From Sinobacterium caligoides (GTDB lineage Bacteria > Pseudomonadota > Gammaproteobacteria > Pseudomonadales > Sinobacteriaceae), in contig NZ_RKHR01000005.1 of the NCBI RefSeq assembly GCF_003752585.1, positions 220,947 through 284,946 of the forward strand: a DNA stretch of 64,000 nt, in the 5' to 3' direction. Below, piece by piece: positions 35,776 to 45,408 of the stretch (positions are counted from its first letter, which is position 1; every line of letters begins with the position of its first letter). The position numbers and the translations under genes are program-made. The notes below the pieces were generated by a model that was given only the letters and a program-made list of their open reading frames with translations, searched no databases and had not been told where the DNA came from.

Positions 35776-36399
35776 ATGACCACAAGCACAAACAACATAT
35801 TACTGCTCTTCGCCCATCCCTCATTACACCGCTCTGAGGTTAACCTACCGCTATTTAATCGTGCGCAGCAAACGCCCGGTGTCACCTGTATCGACCTCTA
35901 TCGTGAGTACCCGCATTTTTCGATCGATGCCGACATCGAACAGCAGCGCCTCCTTGAGCACGAAATAATCATCTTCATGTTCCCTCTCTACTGGTATTCA
36001 ACCCCGGCATTACTCAAAGAGTGGCAGGACCTCGTGCTTGAATATGGCTTTGCCTATGGCGCTGGCGGCAATGCGCTACAGGGTAAGCATTTCTTCTGTG
36101 CCGTAACCACTGGAGGCCAACAGGGTGCCTATCAGTATGACTGCAAAAATAAATTTACGCTGAAGGAGTTCTTACTCCCCATAGAGCAGATGGCGCAACT
36201 AACAGGCATGCGCTATCTGCCACCTTTTGCTCTGTTTGGTGCCCGCAGTGCGATAGATGAGGGGCGGCTATCACAGCATCTCGAAGACTGGCAGCAGCTT
36301 CTCACTGCACTGCGAGAAGGTCATATAGACATCGACGCCGCTCAGCAATTGCCCTTGCTCAACCAAGACCTCAGTCGCCTTCTAGGAAACCATCGATGA
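35776..36399 (+). CDS. kefF: KefF/KefG-like NAD(P)H oxidoreductase, activator of the Kef system
   Basis: 208 residues from ATG 35776 (a TTG eight codons earlier is less likely). Flavodoxin-like quinone reductase: LLLFAHPSLHRSEVN (about 8-22), FPLYWYSTPALLKEWQD (about 68-84) and VTTGGQQGAYQ (about 108-118). KefF/KefG bind KefC/KefB and are needed for full K+ efflux activity. The gene overlaps kefC by 4 bases (ATGA), which strongly supports the assignment; F and G cannot be separated by eye. Confidence 0.88.
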   Translation: MTTSTNNILLLFAHPSLHRSEVNLPLFNRAQQTPGVTCIDLYREYPHFSIDADIEQQRLLEHEIIIFMFPLYWYSTPALLKEWQDLVLEYGFAYGAGGNALQGKHFFCAVTTGGQQGAYQYDCKNKFTLKEFLLPIEQMAQLTGMRYLPPFALFGARSAIDEGRLSQHLEDWQQLLTALREGHIDIDAAQQLPLLNQDLSRLLGNHR

Positions 36400-38315
36400 C
36401 TGGTTATCTCGTACAAAGCTTCATTTATCTCTTTGCCGCAATCATCTTTGTTCCCTTAGCCAAACGTCTTGGTCTTGGCTCTGTGCTTGGCTATCTTATC
36501 GCCGGTGTTGTCATCGGCCCTATCACAGGGTTAGTTGGGCAGGAAACTAACACCATCCAACACTTTGCCGAGTTTGGCGTCGTCATGATGCTCTTCTTGG
36601 TTGGCCTCGAACTTGAGCCCCGCATGCTTTGGGACATGCGTAACAAGCTAATTGGTCTGGGAGGCCTACAACTCGGCCTCACTACCGCTATCATCACTGC
36701 AGGGGCAACTTTCTTAGGCTTGAGTTGGAGCATATCATTAGCTATCGGCCTGATCTTCTCGCTCTCCTCTACTGCCATCGTTCTACAAACCTTTAACGAG
36801 AAAGGCCTGTCTCGTACCGAGGGAGGCAAGAATGCGTTTTCCGTGTTGCTCTTCCAAGACATCGCCGTTATCCCCATGCTTGCCCTCATCCCAATGCTTG
36901 CACTGCCAGAGTTAATCGATGCTGCAACCGCACTGGCAAGCTCGAGCGAGCAGCACCCACAGCTCTCCCTTGTTGCGGGGCTGCCTTCCTGGGCTTACGG
37001 AATAGCCATCTTGGCAACGATCAGCGCCCTCGTTGTTGGCGGCCACTACCTCAGCCGACCATTATTCCGCTATGTCGCCAGTTCAGGGCTGCACGAGATA
37101 TTTACCGCTACTGCCCTGACATTGGTAATTGGCATCGCAGCGTTAATGAGCTTGGTCGGTCTATCCCCTGCCCTTGGAACCTTCCTTGCGGGTGTCGTGC
37201 TAGCAAACAGCGAATTCCGCCACGAGCTTGAAGCGAATATAGAGCCCTTTAAAGGTTTATTACTTGGCTTATTCTTTATCACTGTCGGAGCTGGCCTCGA
37301 CTTTAGCTTACTAGCCGATAACTTCTTATTTATCGTCGGCATCGCCCTCTCCGTCATGCTCATAAAGACAGCCGTTTTATGGTTGCTTGCGATATTATTC
37401 AAAATAGGTAATAGCAACCGCTGGTTACTTGCCTTATCTCTCGCCCAAGCAGGAGAGTTCGGTTTCGTGTTATTAAGCTATACCACGCAACAGCACGTCA
37501 TACCGGCAGAGCTCGCTCACTTACTCTCACCTGTAGTAGCGCTGTCTATGTTTCTAACGCCCGCACTATTTATCTTCTATGAGAAGGTCGTGTTACCACG
37601 CTATCAAAGTGACAGCAATCAACATCAGGCCGACGATATCGACGAGCTGGGCAGTGTTATCGTCGCAGGGGCAGGCCGCTTCGGCCAGATTGTTAATCGT
37701 CTACTAACAAGTAACGATATCAAGACCGTCATGCTCGACCAACAGGTCCGGCAAATTGACATCATGCGCCGCATAGAAACAAAAAGTTATTATGGCGATG
37801 CCACTAACCCACAACTACTACACACTGCTGGTATTGAGCAGGCGGATCTTTTTGTCGCCTGTATCGATGATCGTGAACGCACCACAGAACTAGTGCATTT
37901 TCTCAAACGAAGCTATCCCAAACTGAAAGTTTTGGCTCGCGCTTTTGACCGTGGCCACGGCTATGAGCTGCGTAATGCCGGTGCCGATGTTGTTGTCAGT
38001 GAAACTTATCATTCCGCCTTATACTTGGGCGAGCACGCTCTACGCCAGCTTGGCTTCCACCCCTTTCGCGCTCACCAGAAAAAATCACGCTTTCTAAGTA
38101 CCGAAGCCCGTCACAAGCAAGCGCTTTATGAGCTATGGCGAGACAACACCGATGACGCTAAGTTTAGCGCTTCCTTTAGTAAGTTATTCATGCAACTTGA
38201 AGAGAGCATTAGCAACGAAATGAAGCAGGACCGCTATAGCGTCAAGAGCAACAAAGAGCGCAGCTGGAGCCCACCACCAAAAGGCTATGAGAAGGGTGAC
38301 GAAGAAGAGCTCTAA
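36396..38315 (+). CDS. kefC: Glutathione-gated potassium/proton antiporter KefC/KefB
   Basis: 639 residues. CPA2 antiporter domain with about 12-13 membrane helices (residues 1 to about 395): GLGSVLGYLIAGVVIGPI and the LSSTAIVLQTFNEKG (about 125-139) crossing. TrkA-N (RCK) domain from about 417: SVIVAGAGRFGQIVNRLL, then SYYGDATNPQLLHTAGI (about 463-479). A polar tail follows. Electrophiles bound to glutathione open KefC, acidifying the cell for protection. The GshB-like gene at 53 kb is not the partner (its neighbourhood differs). Confidence 0.9.
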   Translation: MTGYLVQSFIYLFAAIIFVPLAKRLGLGSVLGYLIAGVVIGPITGLVGQETNTIQHFAEFGVVMMLFLVGLELEPRMLWDMRNKLIGLGGLQLGLTTAIITAGATFLGLSWSISLAIGLIFSLSSTAIVLQTFNEKGLSRTEGGKNAFSVLLFQDIAVIPMLALIPMLALPELIDAATALASSSEQHPQLSLVAGLPSWAYGIAILATISALVVGGHYLSRPLFRYVASSGLHEIFTATALTLVIGIAALMSLVGLSPALGTFLAGVVLANSEFRHELEANIEPFKGLLLGLFFITVGAGLDFSLLADNFLFIVGIALSVMLIKTAVLWLLAILFKIGNSNRWLLALSLAQAGEFGFVLLSYTTQQHVIPAELAHLLSPVVALSMFLTPALFIFYEKVVLPRYQSDSNQHQADDIDELGSVIVAGAGRFGQIVNRLLTSNDIKTVMLDQQVRQIDIMRRIETKSYYGDATNPQLLHTAGIEQADLFVACIDDRERTTELVHFLKRSYPKLKVLARAFDRGHGYELRNAGADVVVSETYHSALYLGEHALRQLGFHPFRAHQKKSRFLSTEARHKQALYELWRDNTDDAKFSASFSKLFMQLEESISNEMKQDRYSVKSNKERSWSPPPKGYEKGDEEEL

Positions 38316-39853
38316 CGCCGAGCGTCTTCGCTAGCGAGGTAGAATACTTGTACCCGTTGCTTTGAGTACGGGTCAATAAACTCCTCTAGCTGCTTCATTC
38401 CAGGGATACCCTGCTGCAGTACCGTTAACAGAGCCGGCTCGGAATCTGCTAAGTACTGTTCATAAATCACTAGCCAACGGTGGTTGTTTGAGCGCATATA
38501 TTCTAGCAGAACATCTAAATCATCACTCTTCGGCCGATAATAAAACTGCGGTTGAGCACTAAAGTAAACTGTATTAGCGATATAACCAGAACGACTACCG
38601 ACGATCGTCTCCGACACGGGCACGTGCTGATCAAGCCAGCGAGCAACAGTGAAATGTATATCGTTTCTTCGAGTTAAACGCTCCGCCTGATAAATTGCCA
38701 CCCCCAGGTGAAGCAGCAGAGATACAACGACAAACGCGATTAAGAACGAGCGCCACACCTTCTTCACTGCGAACGAATCCCACGCCAAGACAAGACCGAG
38801 CGCACCGTAGATCAACAGCGGCACGAGGGCCGCGATATAATACCTAAACTCATAGTTATCCTGCGGCGGAATGATCAAACAGAAAAACAAAAAAGGCCAA
38901 AAAAGCATCACAGACAGCATGAGGTTGCTCAGCGAGAAGAGGTTTCTATCCCGTACATAAAGACAGTAAAACACCCACAACAAACTCGGACTCAAGATGA
39001 AATAAATAGGAAAATACAACAGGCAAAGAGCAATATTAATAACAAACCGATGCAGCAATACGCCTAACGCCTGCAAATATTCGCTTGGTAAATTAGTCAG
39101 CGCTGGGACATCAGACTTCTGCAATAAACCGAGTGTGTCGTAATTGAGCTGAGAGACCGAGGCATAAATAACTATAACCACAACCCCGCCAAAGAGGGAG
39201 TATATTATTAAACTCAACACCTTACATAGTGGCCTGCGCGCTCCTGAAAAATAGTAGCCCAACAAAAACACACCCAAAGATAGAAAATAAGCTGTAATAG
39301 ATTCCTGCCGAACGCAAAAATACAACCCAAAACCCAAACCCCAGAGTAGCGCCCAACGGCGGCGAAGATCAGTCAACAGAACGATCGCTCCCAGTAACCC
39401 GATGACAAAACACAAACAAAAGAACATCTCGGCATAACCGTTTAGCGAATACTCTATCAGTCGGGGGTGAGTGATTAAGAGCAAGCCAGACAGTACGTTC
39501 ACTCGCCAGGAGGAAAATATTCGGTCAGTGATATACACCGCCAAGACCACCAAAACACTTCCCGCGACCAGTGTACTGAAGACAGAGGCTTGCTCTTTAT
39601 CGACAAAGACTAATTGAAAAGGCCACTGCCACCAATAAAACAGGGAATACCAGAAGTCATCGAAGGGAAGCCCGTGAGCAAAATTATAACTTCCCTGACT
39701 ATAGGTGATGGCATCTCCACGAATGATATGCGGAAAGGCCTCATAAAAAGCCAGCCGGACTAACAGTGCGAGACAAAAGAGTAGCAATAACTGGTTTCGC
39801 AGTATCAGCGGCTCGCCTTCACGTGCTGCGGGCTCAGCATTTACCGTTTCCAT
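38312..39853 (-). CDS. GT-C fold (family 39/ArnT-like) membrane glycosyltransferase
   Basis: 513 residues with about ten membrane helices. The first luminal loop after helix 1 carries the acidic site HIIRGDAITYSQGSYNFAHG (about 42-61), in which D46 is the probable GT-C catalytic Asp. The C-terminal part (about 410-513) is soluble and periplasmic. Such enzymes take sugar from a polyprenyl phosphate carrier. It is the last gene of a module with a GT2 polyprenyl-phosphate sugar synthase (40318) and an EamA-type flippase (39926). Target glycan is unknown. Its stop overlaps kefC's by 4 bases, convergent. Confidence 0.75.
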   Translation of the reverse strand: METVNAEPAAREGEPLILRNQLLLLFCLALLVRLAFYEAFPHIIRGDAITYSQGSYNFAHGLPFDDFWYSLFYWWQWPFQLVFVDKEQASVFSTLVAGSVLVVLAVYITDRIFSSWRVNVLSGLLLITHPRLIEYSLNGYAEMFFCLCFVIGLLGAIVLLTDLRRRWALLWGLGFGLYFCVRQESITAYFLSLGVFLLGYYFSGARRPLCKVLSLIIYSLFGGVVVIVIYASVSQLNYDTLGLLQKSDVPALTNLPSEYLQALGVLLHRFVINIALCLLYFPIYFILSPSLLWVFYCLYVRDRNLFSLSNLMLSVMLFWPFLFFCLIIPPQDNYEFRYYIAALVPLLIYGALGLVLAWDSFAVKKVWRSFLIAFVVVSLLLHLGVAIYQAERLTRRNDIHFTVARWLDQHVPVSETIVGSRSGYIANTVYFSAQPQFYYRPKSDDLDVLLEYMRSNNHRWLVIYEQYLADSEPALLTVLQQGIPGMKQLEEFIDPYSKQRVQVFYLASEDARR

Positions 39854-39925
39854 AGAGCCCCCTCGTCAAGACATAGCTCACTTCACCTGCATACCTCAAA
39901 CAGCCATTCAAACACACGATGCCTG

Positions 39926-40321
39926 TCACCAATCACGATAAAGGAGAAAAACACCAAATAATATCAATGAAATAGCGACTAATTTAAGGGCCGATACGGG
40001 CTCACGAAAAGACAGGAAGGCGACACTAATCACCAGTACAAAATTAAGGCCTACCGCAACGGGGTAGGCCGATGACAAATCTAACCGAGACAAAGCGGCC
40101 ATCCAAGCTATCGCCGAGACGAAAATGGCAAGCAAGCCTGTGAGAATCAAGGGTGAGGTAAAGAGCCGTAAGAAGTACTGTAAGCTCTGTTCCATACTCT
40201 CAAAACTTACAGCGCCCAACTGATTAATCTTGTATTTGATGACTAATGCTCCGTAAGCATTTAGCAACACATAGGCGAAGACCATTCCCCAGCTAAAAAC
40301 AAAATCCTTAGCACTCATCAC
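39926..40321 (-). CDS. Small EamA/SMR-type transporter, likely lipid-linked sugar flippase
   Basis: 131 residues, four predicted membrane helices, with GLLAIFVSAIAWMAALSRLD and SSAYPVAVGLNFVLVI (about 60-96) typical of DMT/SMR proteins such as ArnE/ArnF. Overlaps the GT2 stop by 4 bases (ATGA). Proposed job: carry the undecaprenyl-phosphate sugar across the inner membrane for the GT-C enzyme. Inferred from context and size only. Confidence 0.68.
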   Translation of the reverse strand: MMSAKDFVFSWGMVFAYVLLNAYGALVIKYKINQLGAVSFESMEQSLQYFLRLFTSPLILTGLLAIFVSAIAWMAALSRLDLSSAYPVAVGLNFVLVISVAFLSFREPVSALKLVAISLILFGVFLLYRDW

Positions 40322-41244
40322 TCATCTCCAAAAGTCCTCTTCTCTATAAAATATAGCGGCCTGCTACGAGTCTCCTCGATATTTGCCCATAAGTAGTGTC
40401 CAACGATGCCCAGCACCATCAGGTTCATTCCACCTAAAATCAGCACAACCACCATCAAAGAGGCCCAGCCTTCAACCGGGTGCCCAGACAACGCAACATA
40501 AACGATATAAATAGCGTAGATGAATCCTGCCAGCGACACTAGCGAGCCAACGTAAGCCGTTAGCCTGAGGGGAATCCCCGAAAAAGCGACAATCCAATTG
40601 AGCGCAAGATCGACTTTAGAGGAAAAACTCCACTTGGAGCGGCCTGAACGTCGACGGCCTCGAACATACTCAATGGCACCTTGTTTAAAGCCGCACCAAA
40701 CTAATAAGCCAAAAAGAGACGTATTAAGCTCAGTGCATCGATTAACAGCATCCACCACTTTTCGATCTAACAGATAGAAGTCAGCCTTCGATAAATCAAT
40801 ATCAACATTGCTTGTCCTTGTCAGGAAGAAGAGCACCTTATAGAAAACATAAGCACAAAAACGCTGAGCAAGCCCTTCATCTCGATTCTTACGTAATGCC
40901 CAAACCAAATTGTAACCCTCACGACACTTCGCCAGTAATAGCTCGATCGACTCAGGCCCATCCTGGCCATCGGCAGACATACAGATCACAGCATCACCCT
41001 GCGCGTACCTTAAACCCACACGCTCTGCCGTATGTGAACCCATTCGTTTACTGAGGTAAATGCACTTAACGGCTGTATCGGCGAACGCCTCTACGATAGC
41101 GAAAGTGTTATCGGTAGAGTGGTCATCAACGACAATAATCTCGTAGCTAGCGATATTGAGAGTACCCAACACTGTTCGGAGCTCCGCGATCGTCTCTGCA
41201 ATATTTTCTGCTTCGTTATAGGCGGAAATAACCAGTGTAATCAT
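40318..41244 (-). CDS. GT2 polyprenyl-phosphate glycosyltransferase (GtrB/DPM-like)
   Basis: 308 residues. GT-A domain: NEAENIAETIAEL (about 9-21), VVDDHSTDNT (about 38-47), the acidic site CMSADGQDGPE (about 89-99), and a conserved loop VRGRRRSGRSKWSF (about 193-206). Two C-terminal membrane helices (about 226-247, 260-285). Adds a sugar to undecaprenyl phosphate on the cytoplasmic side. Coupled to the flippase by overlapping stop/start. Confidence 0.82.
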   Translation of the reverse strand: MITLVISAYNEAENIAETIAELRTVLGTLNIASYEIIVVDDHSTDNTFAIVEAFADTAVKCIYLSKRMGSHTAERVGLRYAQGDAVICMSADGQDGPESIELLLAKCREGYNLVWALRKNRDEGLAQRFCAYVFYKVLFFLTRTSNVDIDLSKADFYLLDRKVVDAVNRCTELNTSLFGLLVWCGFKQGAIEYVRGRRRSGRSKWSFSSKVDLALNWIVAFSGIPLRLTAYVGSLVSLAGFIYAIYIVYVALSGHPVEGWASLMVVVLILGGMNLMVLGIVGHYLWANIEETRSRPLYFIEKRTFGDE

Positions 41245-41302
41245 CCTCTCCCCTTCTAACTAAAGTGCCTAACCGACAACAACCAATAAGACTTGCCACA
41301 CA

Positions 41303-42208
41303 CTAAAATGGCGCGCCACGCTGACTCTTTGAAGACCAGAAAATCGTTGACTTACAAAACGCCGTTTCCGGCAACAATTTAAGGAACAGTGACACCATCT
41401 CCGCCGAATAGCGCTGAATTTCGTCGACAAATAAACCGCGACTATTCAAGTATGAGACCATCACAGATATCGCAGGCACTGGACTCTCAGCCATCACATA
41501 TAATTCATTCGCCTTGAGAGCCTGGCGGATCTCTCGTCGAGTTAATAGTCTCGCCTGTAAGTCTCCCTCTTCTCCCGGCTCCGGCATCAACTTTGTTTTA
41601 TCTGCTGCCAGCAGAGCCTCTGGGCCCTTATTTAGCAGCTCATAGATCAGCCCGTATTCGTAGTCCCGATCACAATTAGCCAGCAAGCCTTGATCAGTCA
41701 AAATCCTGCTGAGCTCATTGATACCCCGTTGATAATCCTCTAACAAATAATAAAGTGACTCAAAGGCCCAGACAAAATCACAGCTATTTTCTCTTAAAGG
41801 TATATCAACCACATTACACTGCAGTAAAAGTACCCTGCGCTCATAACCCTCAGACTGCGCTAAGTAACGACGTTGTAGCCGACGCAATGAGTCCAAGCTG
41901 CAATCAACAGCGACGATATTCGCCGCTGTATTTTCCAACAACCACGTCGTCACCCGACCATCGCCACAGCCGACATCGAGCACAGTCTTCGCACTGAAAC
42001 CTTTAAACAGTCTCTCTAAGTAATGATAAACAACAGCGCAGTCAAAATAACTTTGGCTACCCGGCACCCTCACCCGTGAGTGGAAATCGGTTCCTGGAGC
42101 CAACAACATCTTGTCGACGTTACTATTGCCGATAACCTCACCACGGCTGTAGATGCCATCAATAAGGCGATAGCCTTTTTGGTCGACTAAAACATCTTCC
42201 TTCCACAC
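41303..42208 (-). CDS. Class I SAM-dependent methyltransferase
   Basis: 301 residues. SAM motif I VLDVGCGDGRVTTWLL at about 75-90, motif II acid VAVDCS (about 97-102), later LLQCNVVDIPLRENSCDFVW (split LLQCNVVDI and FVWAFESLYY; about 126-147). Typical of methyltransferases in polysaccharide clusters, but the substrate cannot be told. Gap of 17 bases to the upstream FemAB-like gene. Confidence 0.78.
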   Translation of the reverse strand: MWKEDVLVDQKGYRLIDGIYSRGEVIGNSNVDKMLLAPGTDFHSRVRVPGSQSYFDCAVVYHYLERLFKGFSAKTVLDVGCGDGRVTTWLLENTAANIVAVDCSLDSLRRLQRRYLAQSEGYERRVLLLQCNVVDIPLRENSCDFVWAFESLYYLLEDYQRGINELSRILTDQGLLANCDRDYEYGLIYELLNKGPEALLAADKTKLMPEPGEEGDLQARLLTRREIRQALKANELYVMAESPVPAISVMVSYLNSRGLFVDEIQRYSAEMVSLFLKLLPETAFCKSTIFWSSKSQRGAPF

Positions 42209-42225
42209 ATCCTAACTCCTGTGAG

Positions 42226-43182
42226 CTAAAGGCTGAGTTTCCAGCTATCGCGGCGCATCCCGCGGGCTGAAAACCGTTGTTTATAGTGTATAAGGCCTTC
42301 ATGTAAGGTCATGTCTGGCCAGGTGCTTGGCCCCAAGTCCAACGCACGACAGCCTCTGGCCTTACAGAGTTCTGTCAGGTGAGCAATCAACAACGTTGCC
42401 GGACAAAATGACGAAAACGCTTCCCTATGACAAATATAGAAAGTAAGCGCCGCGTTGTCATTACAGTGAAACAGTACAATAGCTCCGATGCACTCCTGCT
42501 CTAGGCGGGCAAAATAGATCTCAATCGTCGCGGGAAAATGTCGCACTAAATGCCTCAGCTCTTCTTCAGAGTGTGTCGCAACAGCATGGTTCTTGGCTTT
42601 ATTATCGCGCAGCATCTGATAGAACACGTCCAGCTCATCCAGCTCCCCCCTCTGCACGCTTACCCCTCGGCGAATATTTTGGCGAATATCTCGACGAATA
42701 TTTTTACTAAATGTTTCTTCAACAGCATCAAGCCTAAGATCGATGACATAGTTAAGCACCGTACTCTGGCACTGAAAACCGTGATATAACAGACCATAGT
42801 CAAGATGGTCATCGTATGAACACCAGTAATCTCGTGGCACCCCCGTCAACTCGATATCTTTCAAACCTAGCTCCGTGCAATACTCAACAAGTGCCTCGAT
42901 GATGGCAATGCAATCCTCTAAACCAAGCCCCTTATCAAGAACCAGACCACCATACGATGCACCGCAAGGCGACTGATAACTCTGCCCGCCCACAATTGCC
43001 CCAGGTAAAACAGCGACCAGACTATCTGCACGGTGAAACATCAAATGATGGTTATCAAAACGTGTCGGCGGATGATAGCGAAGGAACTTCATCGTATGGA
43101 ACAACGTGCCATTATTGGCGCAAGTGACGAAGGCATCCCAAAGCGTCTCGTCCCCCTCCTTGAACACCGAGACTTCCACCAT
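42226..43182 (-). CDS. FemAB/GNAT-type N-acyltransferase-like protein
   Basis: 318 residues from ATG 43182, the only start with a Shine-Dalgarno (GGGGA) and spaced 1 base after the preceding stop; the frame extends 22 codons upstream into that gene. The fold looks FemAB-like: RRDIRQNIRRGVS (about 160-172) and IYFARLEQECIGAIVLFHCN split (about 228-247), then LDLGPSTWPDMTLHEGLIHYKQRF (split LDLGPSTWPD and LIHYKQRF; about 283-306). Families of this kind transfer aminoacyl or acyl groups onto sugars or peptides. The substrate is unknown. Confidence 0.62.
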   Translation of the reverse strand: MVEVSVFKEGDETLWDAFVTCANNGTLFHTMKFLRYHPPTRFDNHHLMFHRADSLVAVLPGAIVGGQSYQSPCGASYGGLVLDKGLGLEDCIAIIEALVEYCTELGLKDIELTGVPRDYWCSYDDHLDYGLLYHGFQCQSTVLNYVIDLRLDAVEETFSKNIRRDIRQNIRRGVSVQRGELDELDVFYQMLRDNKAKNHAVATHSEEELRHLVRHFPATIEIYFARLEQECIGAIVLFHCNDNAALTFYICHREAFSSFCPATLLIAHLTELCKARGCRALDLGPSTWPDMTLHEGLIHYKQRFSARGMRRDSWKLSL

Positions 43183-43183
43183 A

Positions 43184-44182
43184 CTAATTCCCCAACGCGG
43201 CAGCAGCAGACCATAAGCTACCAGCCTGTAAACGAATGATGGGGTCAAAACCTATATCAGAAGGCAGTATCCCCATGTGTCCTGAGCGTACCTTTTGCGG
43301 ATAGTAATCAATCCCTAAACGATCGAGATCAGCGGTATTCAGATCACCGGCAAAACGTAACACCAAAGGCTGGTTAAATACTCTAGCCAGAACCTCTACT
43401 GGGATATCACCTGCACGGGCAATATGTTCTTTGGTAAAGGGTGCAGCGGTAAATATTATGGCCTCTGCATTTGCATAATACTCTGGGATGGTAATATCAG
43501 GGTAATTACTCAGCCACTCGCAGTGTTCATTTAAACTATACCTCGCCTTATTATCTTCAATATCGATGATACCCAGCCGATCGCACAATTTGGAGACACG
43601 AGCGGCAATATACGGGCCAAAGTCGTTATTACAAATGAGTACAAAACTGTTGTTCTGCAAGCAACAACCCGCATCAAAAATGAGTTTTACTGCCATGTCG
43701 CCGAGATAATCAAAGACGCCAACATTGGCAGCTCGTTCATCAGTAGCAACAACAACTATTTGCTGCCTACGACAATAATCCATATCGATATCGTCATTAC
43801 GCAATTCCCAAGCTTCATACATCATGGGGATGACGAGACCTGGCTTAGCGTGTTGTAGCTTACTGCTGTCTAATGGCCTGAGATGCCCTGAGTTCGTTAT
43901 AATATCGGCCTGAGACAGCAGTTCTTTCGTCAACACATCCACAAGCGTAATATCCAAGCCATCGAACATCGCCATCATAGCCTGCATGCTACTAAAAACA
44001 TCGCTGACGGTTCCATAGCGCGTGTCTTTGGCGTAAGCATATACCTTTGCTCCTGCTAGCGCCGCAATGATAGCCGTTACTGAATAAGGGCCTGTTGCGG
44101 CTTCCGTCAGCACAATTTTACCGCTGAGATCCAGCTGCAAACGTTGTACAGCCTGCCCAATCTTTTCCTTTACGAGGCGCAT
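43184..44182 (-). CDS. Unrecognised Rossmann-like protein of the glycan cluster
   Basis: 332 residues with no family I can name. The start LDLSGKIVLTEAATGPYSVT (about 17-36) and VLICNNDFGPYIA (about 182-194) look like nucleotide-binding folds; GAKVYAYAKDTRYGTVSDV (about 45-63) resembles a second Rossmann strand. The end YYPQKVRSGHMGILPSDIGF (split YYPQKV and HMGILPSDIGF) is distinctive. Start overlaps the aminotransferase stop by 13 bases. Residue pattern reminds of dehydrogenases that keep NAD-binding domains, but the fold rests on eye alone. Confidence 0.6.
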   Translation of the reverse strand: MRLVKEKIGQAVQRLQLDLSGKIVLTEAATGPYSVTAIIAALAGAKVYAYAKDTRYGTVSDVFSSMQAMMAMFDGLDITLVDVLTKELLSQADIITNSGHLRPLDSSKLQHAKPGLVIPMMYEAWELRNDDIDMDYCRRQQIVVVATDERAANVGVFDYLGDMAVKLIFDAGCCLQNNSFVLICNNDFGPYIAARVSKLCDRLGIIDIEDNKARYSLNEHCEWLSNYPDITIPEYYANAEAIIFTAAPFTKEHIARAGDIPVEVLARVFNQPLVLRFAGDLNTADLDRLGIDYYPQKVRSGHMGILPSDIGFDPIIRLQAGSLWSAAAALGN

Positions 44183-45408
44183 CGCTTAATCACCTCAACG
44201 ACCTCGTTAATATCTTCATCACTTAAACCGTGATAGCAGGGCAGTAACACTACCTGCCTCCGCGCAGCCTCACTCTCCGGTAGTTGATAACCTTGCCGAC
44301 AATAGGGGCGCTGTTGATGGGCATTCATAATACCGGGTTGCGCGGATATGCCCTGCTCCTTCAGGTGTTGCAAGAATGCCTGCTGGCTTAGCGGGGCATG
44401 TGCCAACATTGTCACGGCGTAACTCTGCCAATTGGGACGAGCATACGACGGCTCAAACGGCGGATTAAGCCAATCAATTTCTGCTAATTTTTTACGGTAC
44501 AACGCCGCCATTTCAACACGCCTGCCGATAAATTCCGGCATCCTTTGCAGCTGTGCCAACCCAACAGCAGCTTGAATGTCAGTCATCCTGTAGTTGTAAC
44601 CCGTCGTCGTGTGCTCGGCGACGGTCACTTCATTTGCATGATGCCGCTCAAGATCGCTCACGCACATGCCATGATGGCGCAAAGTACGAAACTGTTGGTC
44701 GTAGTGGTGATTGTTTGTCGTCAGCATCCCCCCATCACCTGTCGTTAAAACTTTGCGGGGATGAAAGGAGAAGCAAGCAATAGCACCCGATGGAGAGCCT
44801 ATTTTTTGCCAACGCTGATCAATACAATGCTCTGAACCAACCGCACAGGCCGCATCTTCTACAACCGGTAGCTGATACGCTCGAGCTAGCGCATTAATAC
44901 GCTGCATATCACAGGGCATACCAATCTGATGGACAACCAGCAAAGCCCCTAATCGACCCAACCTGCCCCTTACATGATGCAAGGGGGATTCTTCTAACAT
45001 CAACGCATCAATATCTCGGTAATAGAGCTCGCCCCCAACGTCATCGAATTTATCTCGTAACAATGTTTCCAATGCTTGCGGGCTGAGCGTGAAAGTGTCG
45101 GAATCAACATCGACAAAGACTGGCTCCGCTTGGCAGTGACGAATAGCATTGCTGGTGGCGATATAAGAGTGGCTCACCGTCACTACGACATCACCCGGCT
45201 GTACACCGACTGTGAGCAACGCAAGATGCAGAGCTGTTGTGCAGCTGGACACGGCGCAGGCGTGTTGAGCCCCCACATAGCAGGCAAAAGCCTCTTCAAA
45301 CGCCTGCACTTTCGGCCCCTGGGTCACCCACCCTGATTGCAGTACCGCCGTTACCTCAGCGACCTCCTCTGCGCCTAGAAAGGGCTTAGACAGTGGGATA
45401 GGCTTCAT
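44170..45408 (-). CDS. DegT/DnrJ/EryC1-type sugar aminotransferase (second copy)
   Basis: 412 residues. PLP fold type I sugar aminotransferase: SKPFLGAEEVAEVTAVLQSG (about 6-25), AVSSCTTALHLALL (about 52-65), VEDAACAVGS (about 175-184), PLP lysine in FHPRKVLTTGDGG (about 207-219). Compared with others it has an insertion at about 115-145 (DDVGGELYYRD...). Distinct from the aminotransferase at 46406 (low identity by eye), so two amino sugars or two positions may be made. Overlaps the SDR stop by 4 bases. Confidence 0.82.
   Translation of the reverse strand: MKPIPLSKPFLGAEEVAEVTAVLQSGWVTQGPKVQAFEEAFACYVGAQHACAVSSCTTALHLALLTVGVQPGDVVVTVSHSYIATSNAIRHCQAEPVFVDVDSDTFTLSPQALETLLRDKFDDVGGELYYRDIDALMLEESPLHHVRGRLGRLGALLVVHQIGMPCDMQRINALARAYQLPVVEDAACAVGSEHCIDQRWQKIGSPSGAIACFSFHPRKVLTTGDGGMLTTNNHHYDQQFRTLRHHGMCVSDLERHHANEVTVAEHTTTGYNYRMTDIQAAVGLAQLQRMPEFIGRRVEMAALYRKKLAEIDWLNPPFEPSYARPNWQSYAVTMLAHAPLSQQAFLQHLKEQGISAQPGIMNAHQQRPYCRQGYQLPESEAARRQVVLLPCYHGLSDEDINEVVEVIKRCAS

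Noticed and set aside
43182-43248. Upstream extension of the FemAB-like gene
   Set aside because: The extra 22 codons overlap the preceding gene and carry no ribosome site; the ATG at 43182 has one.
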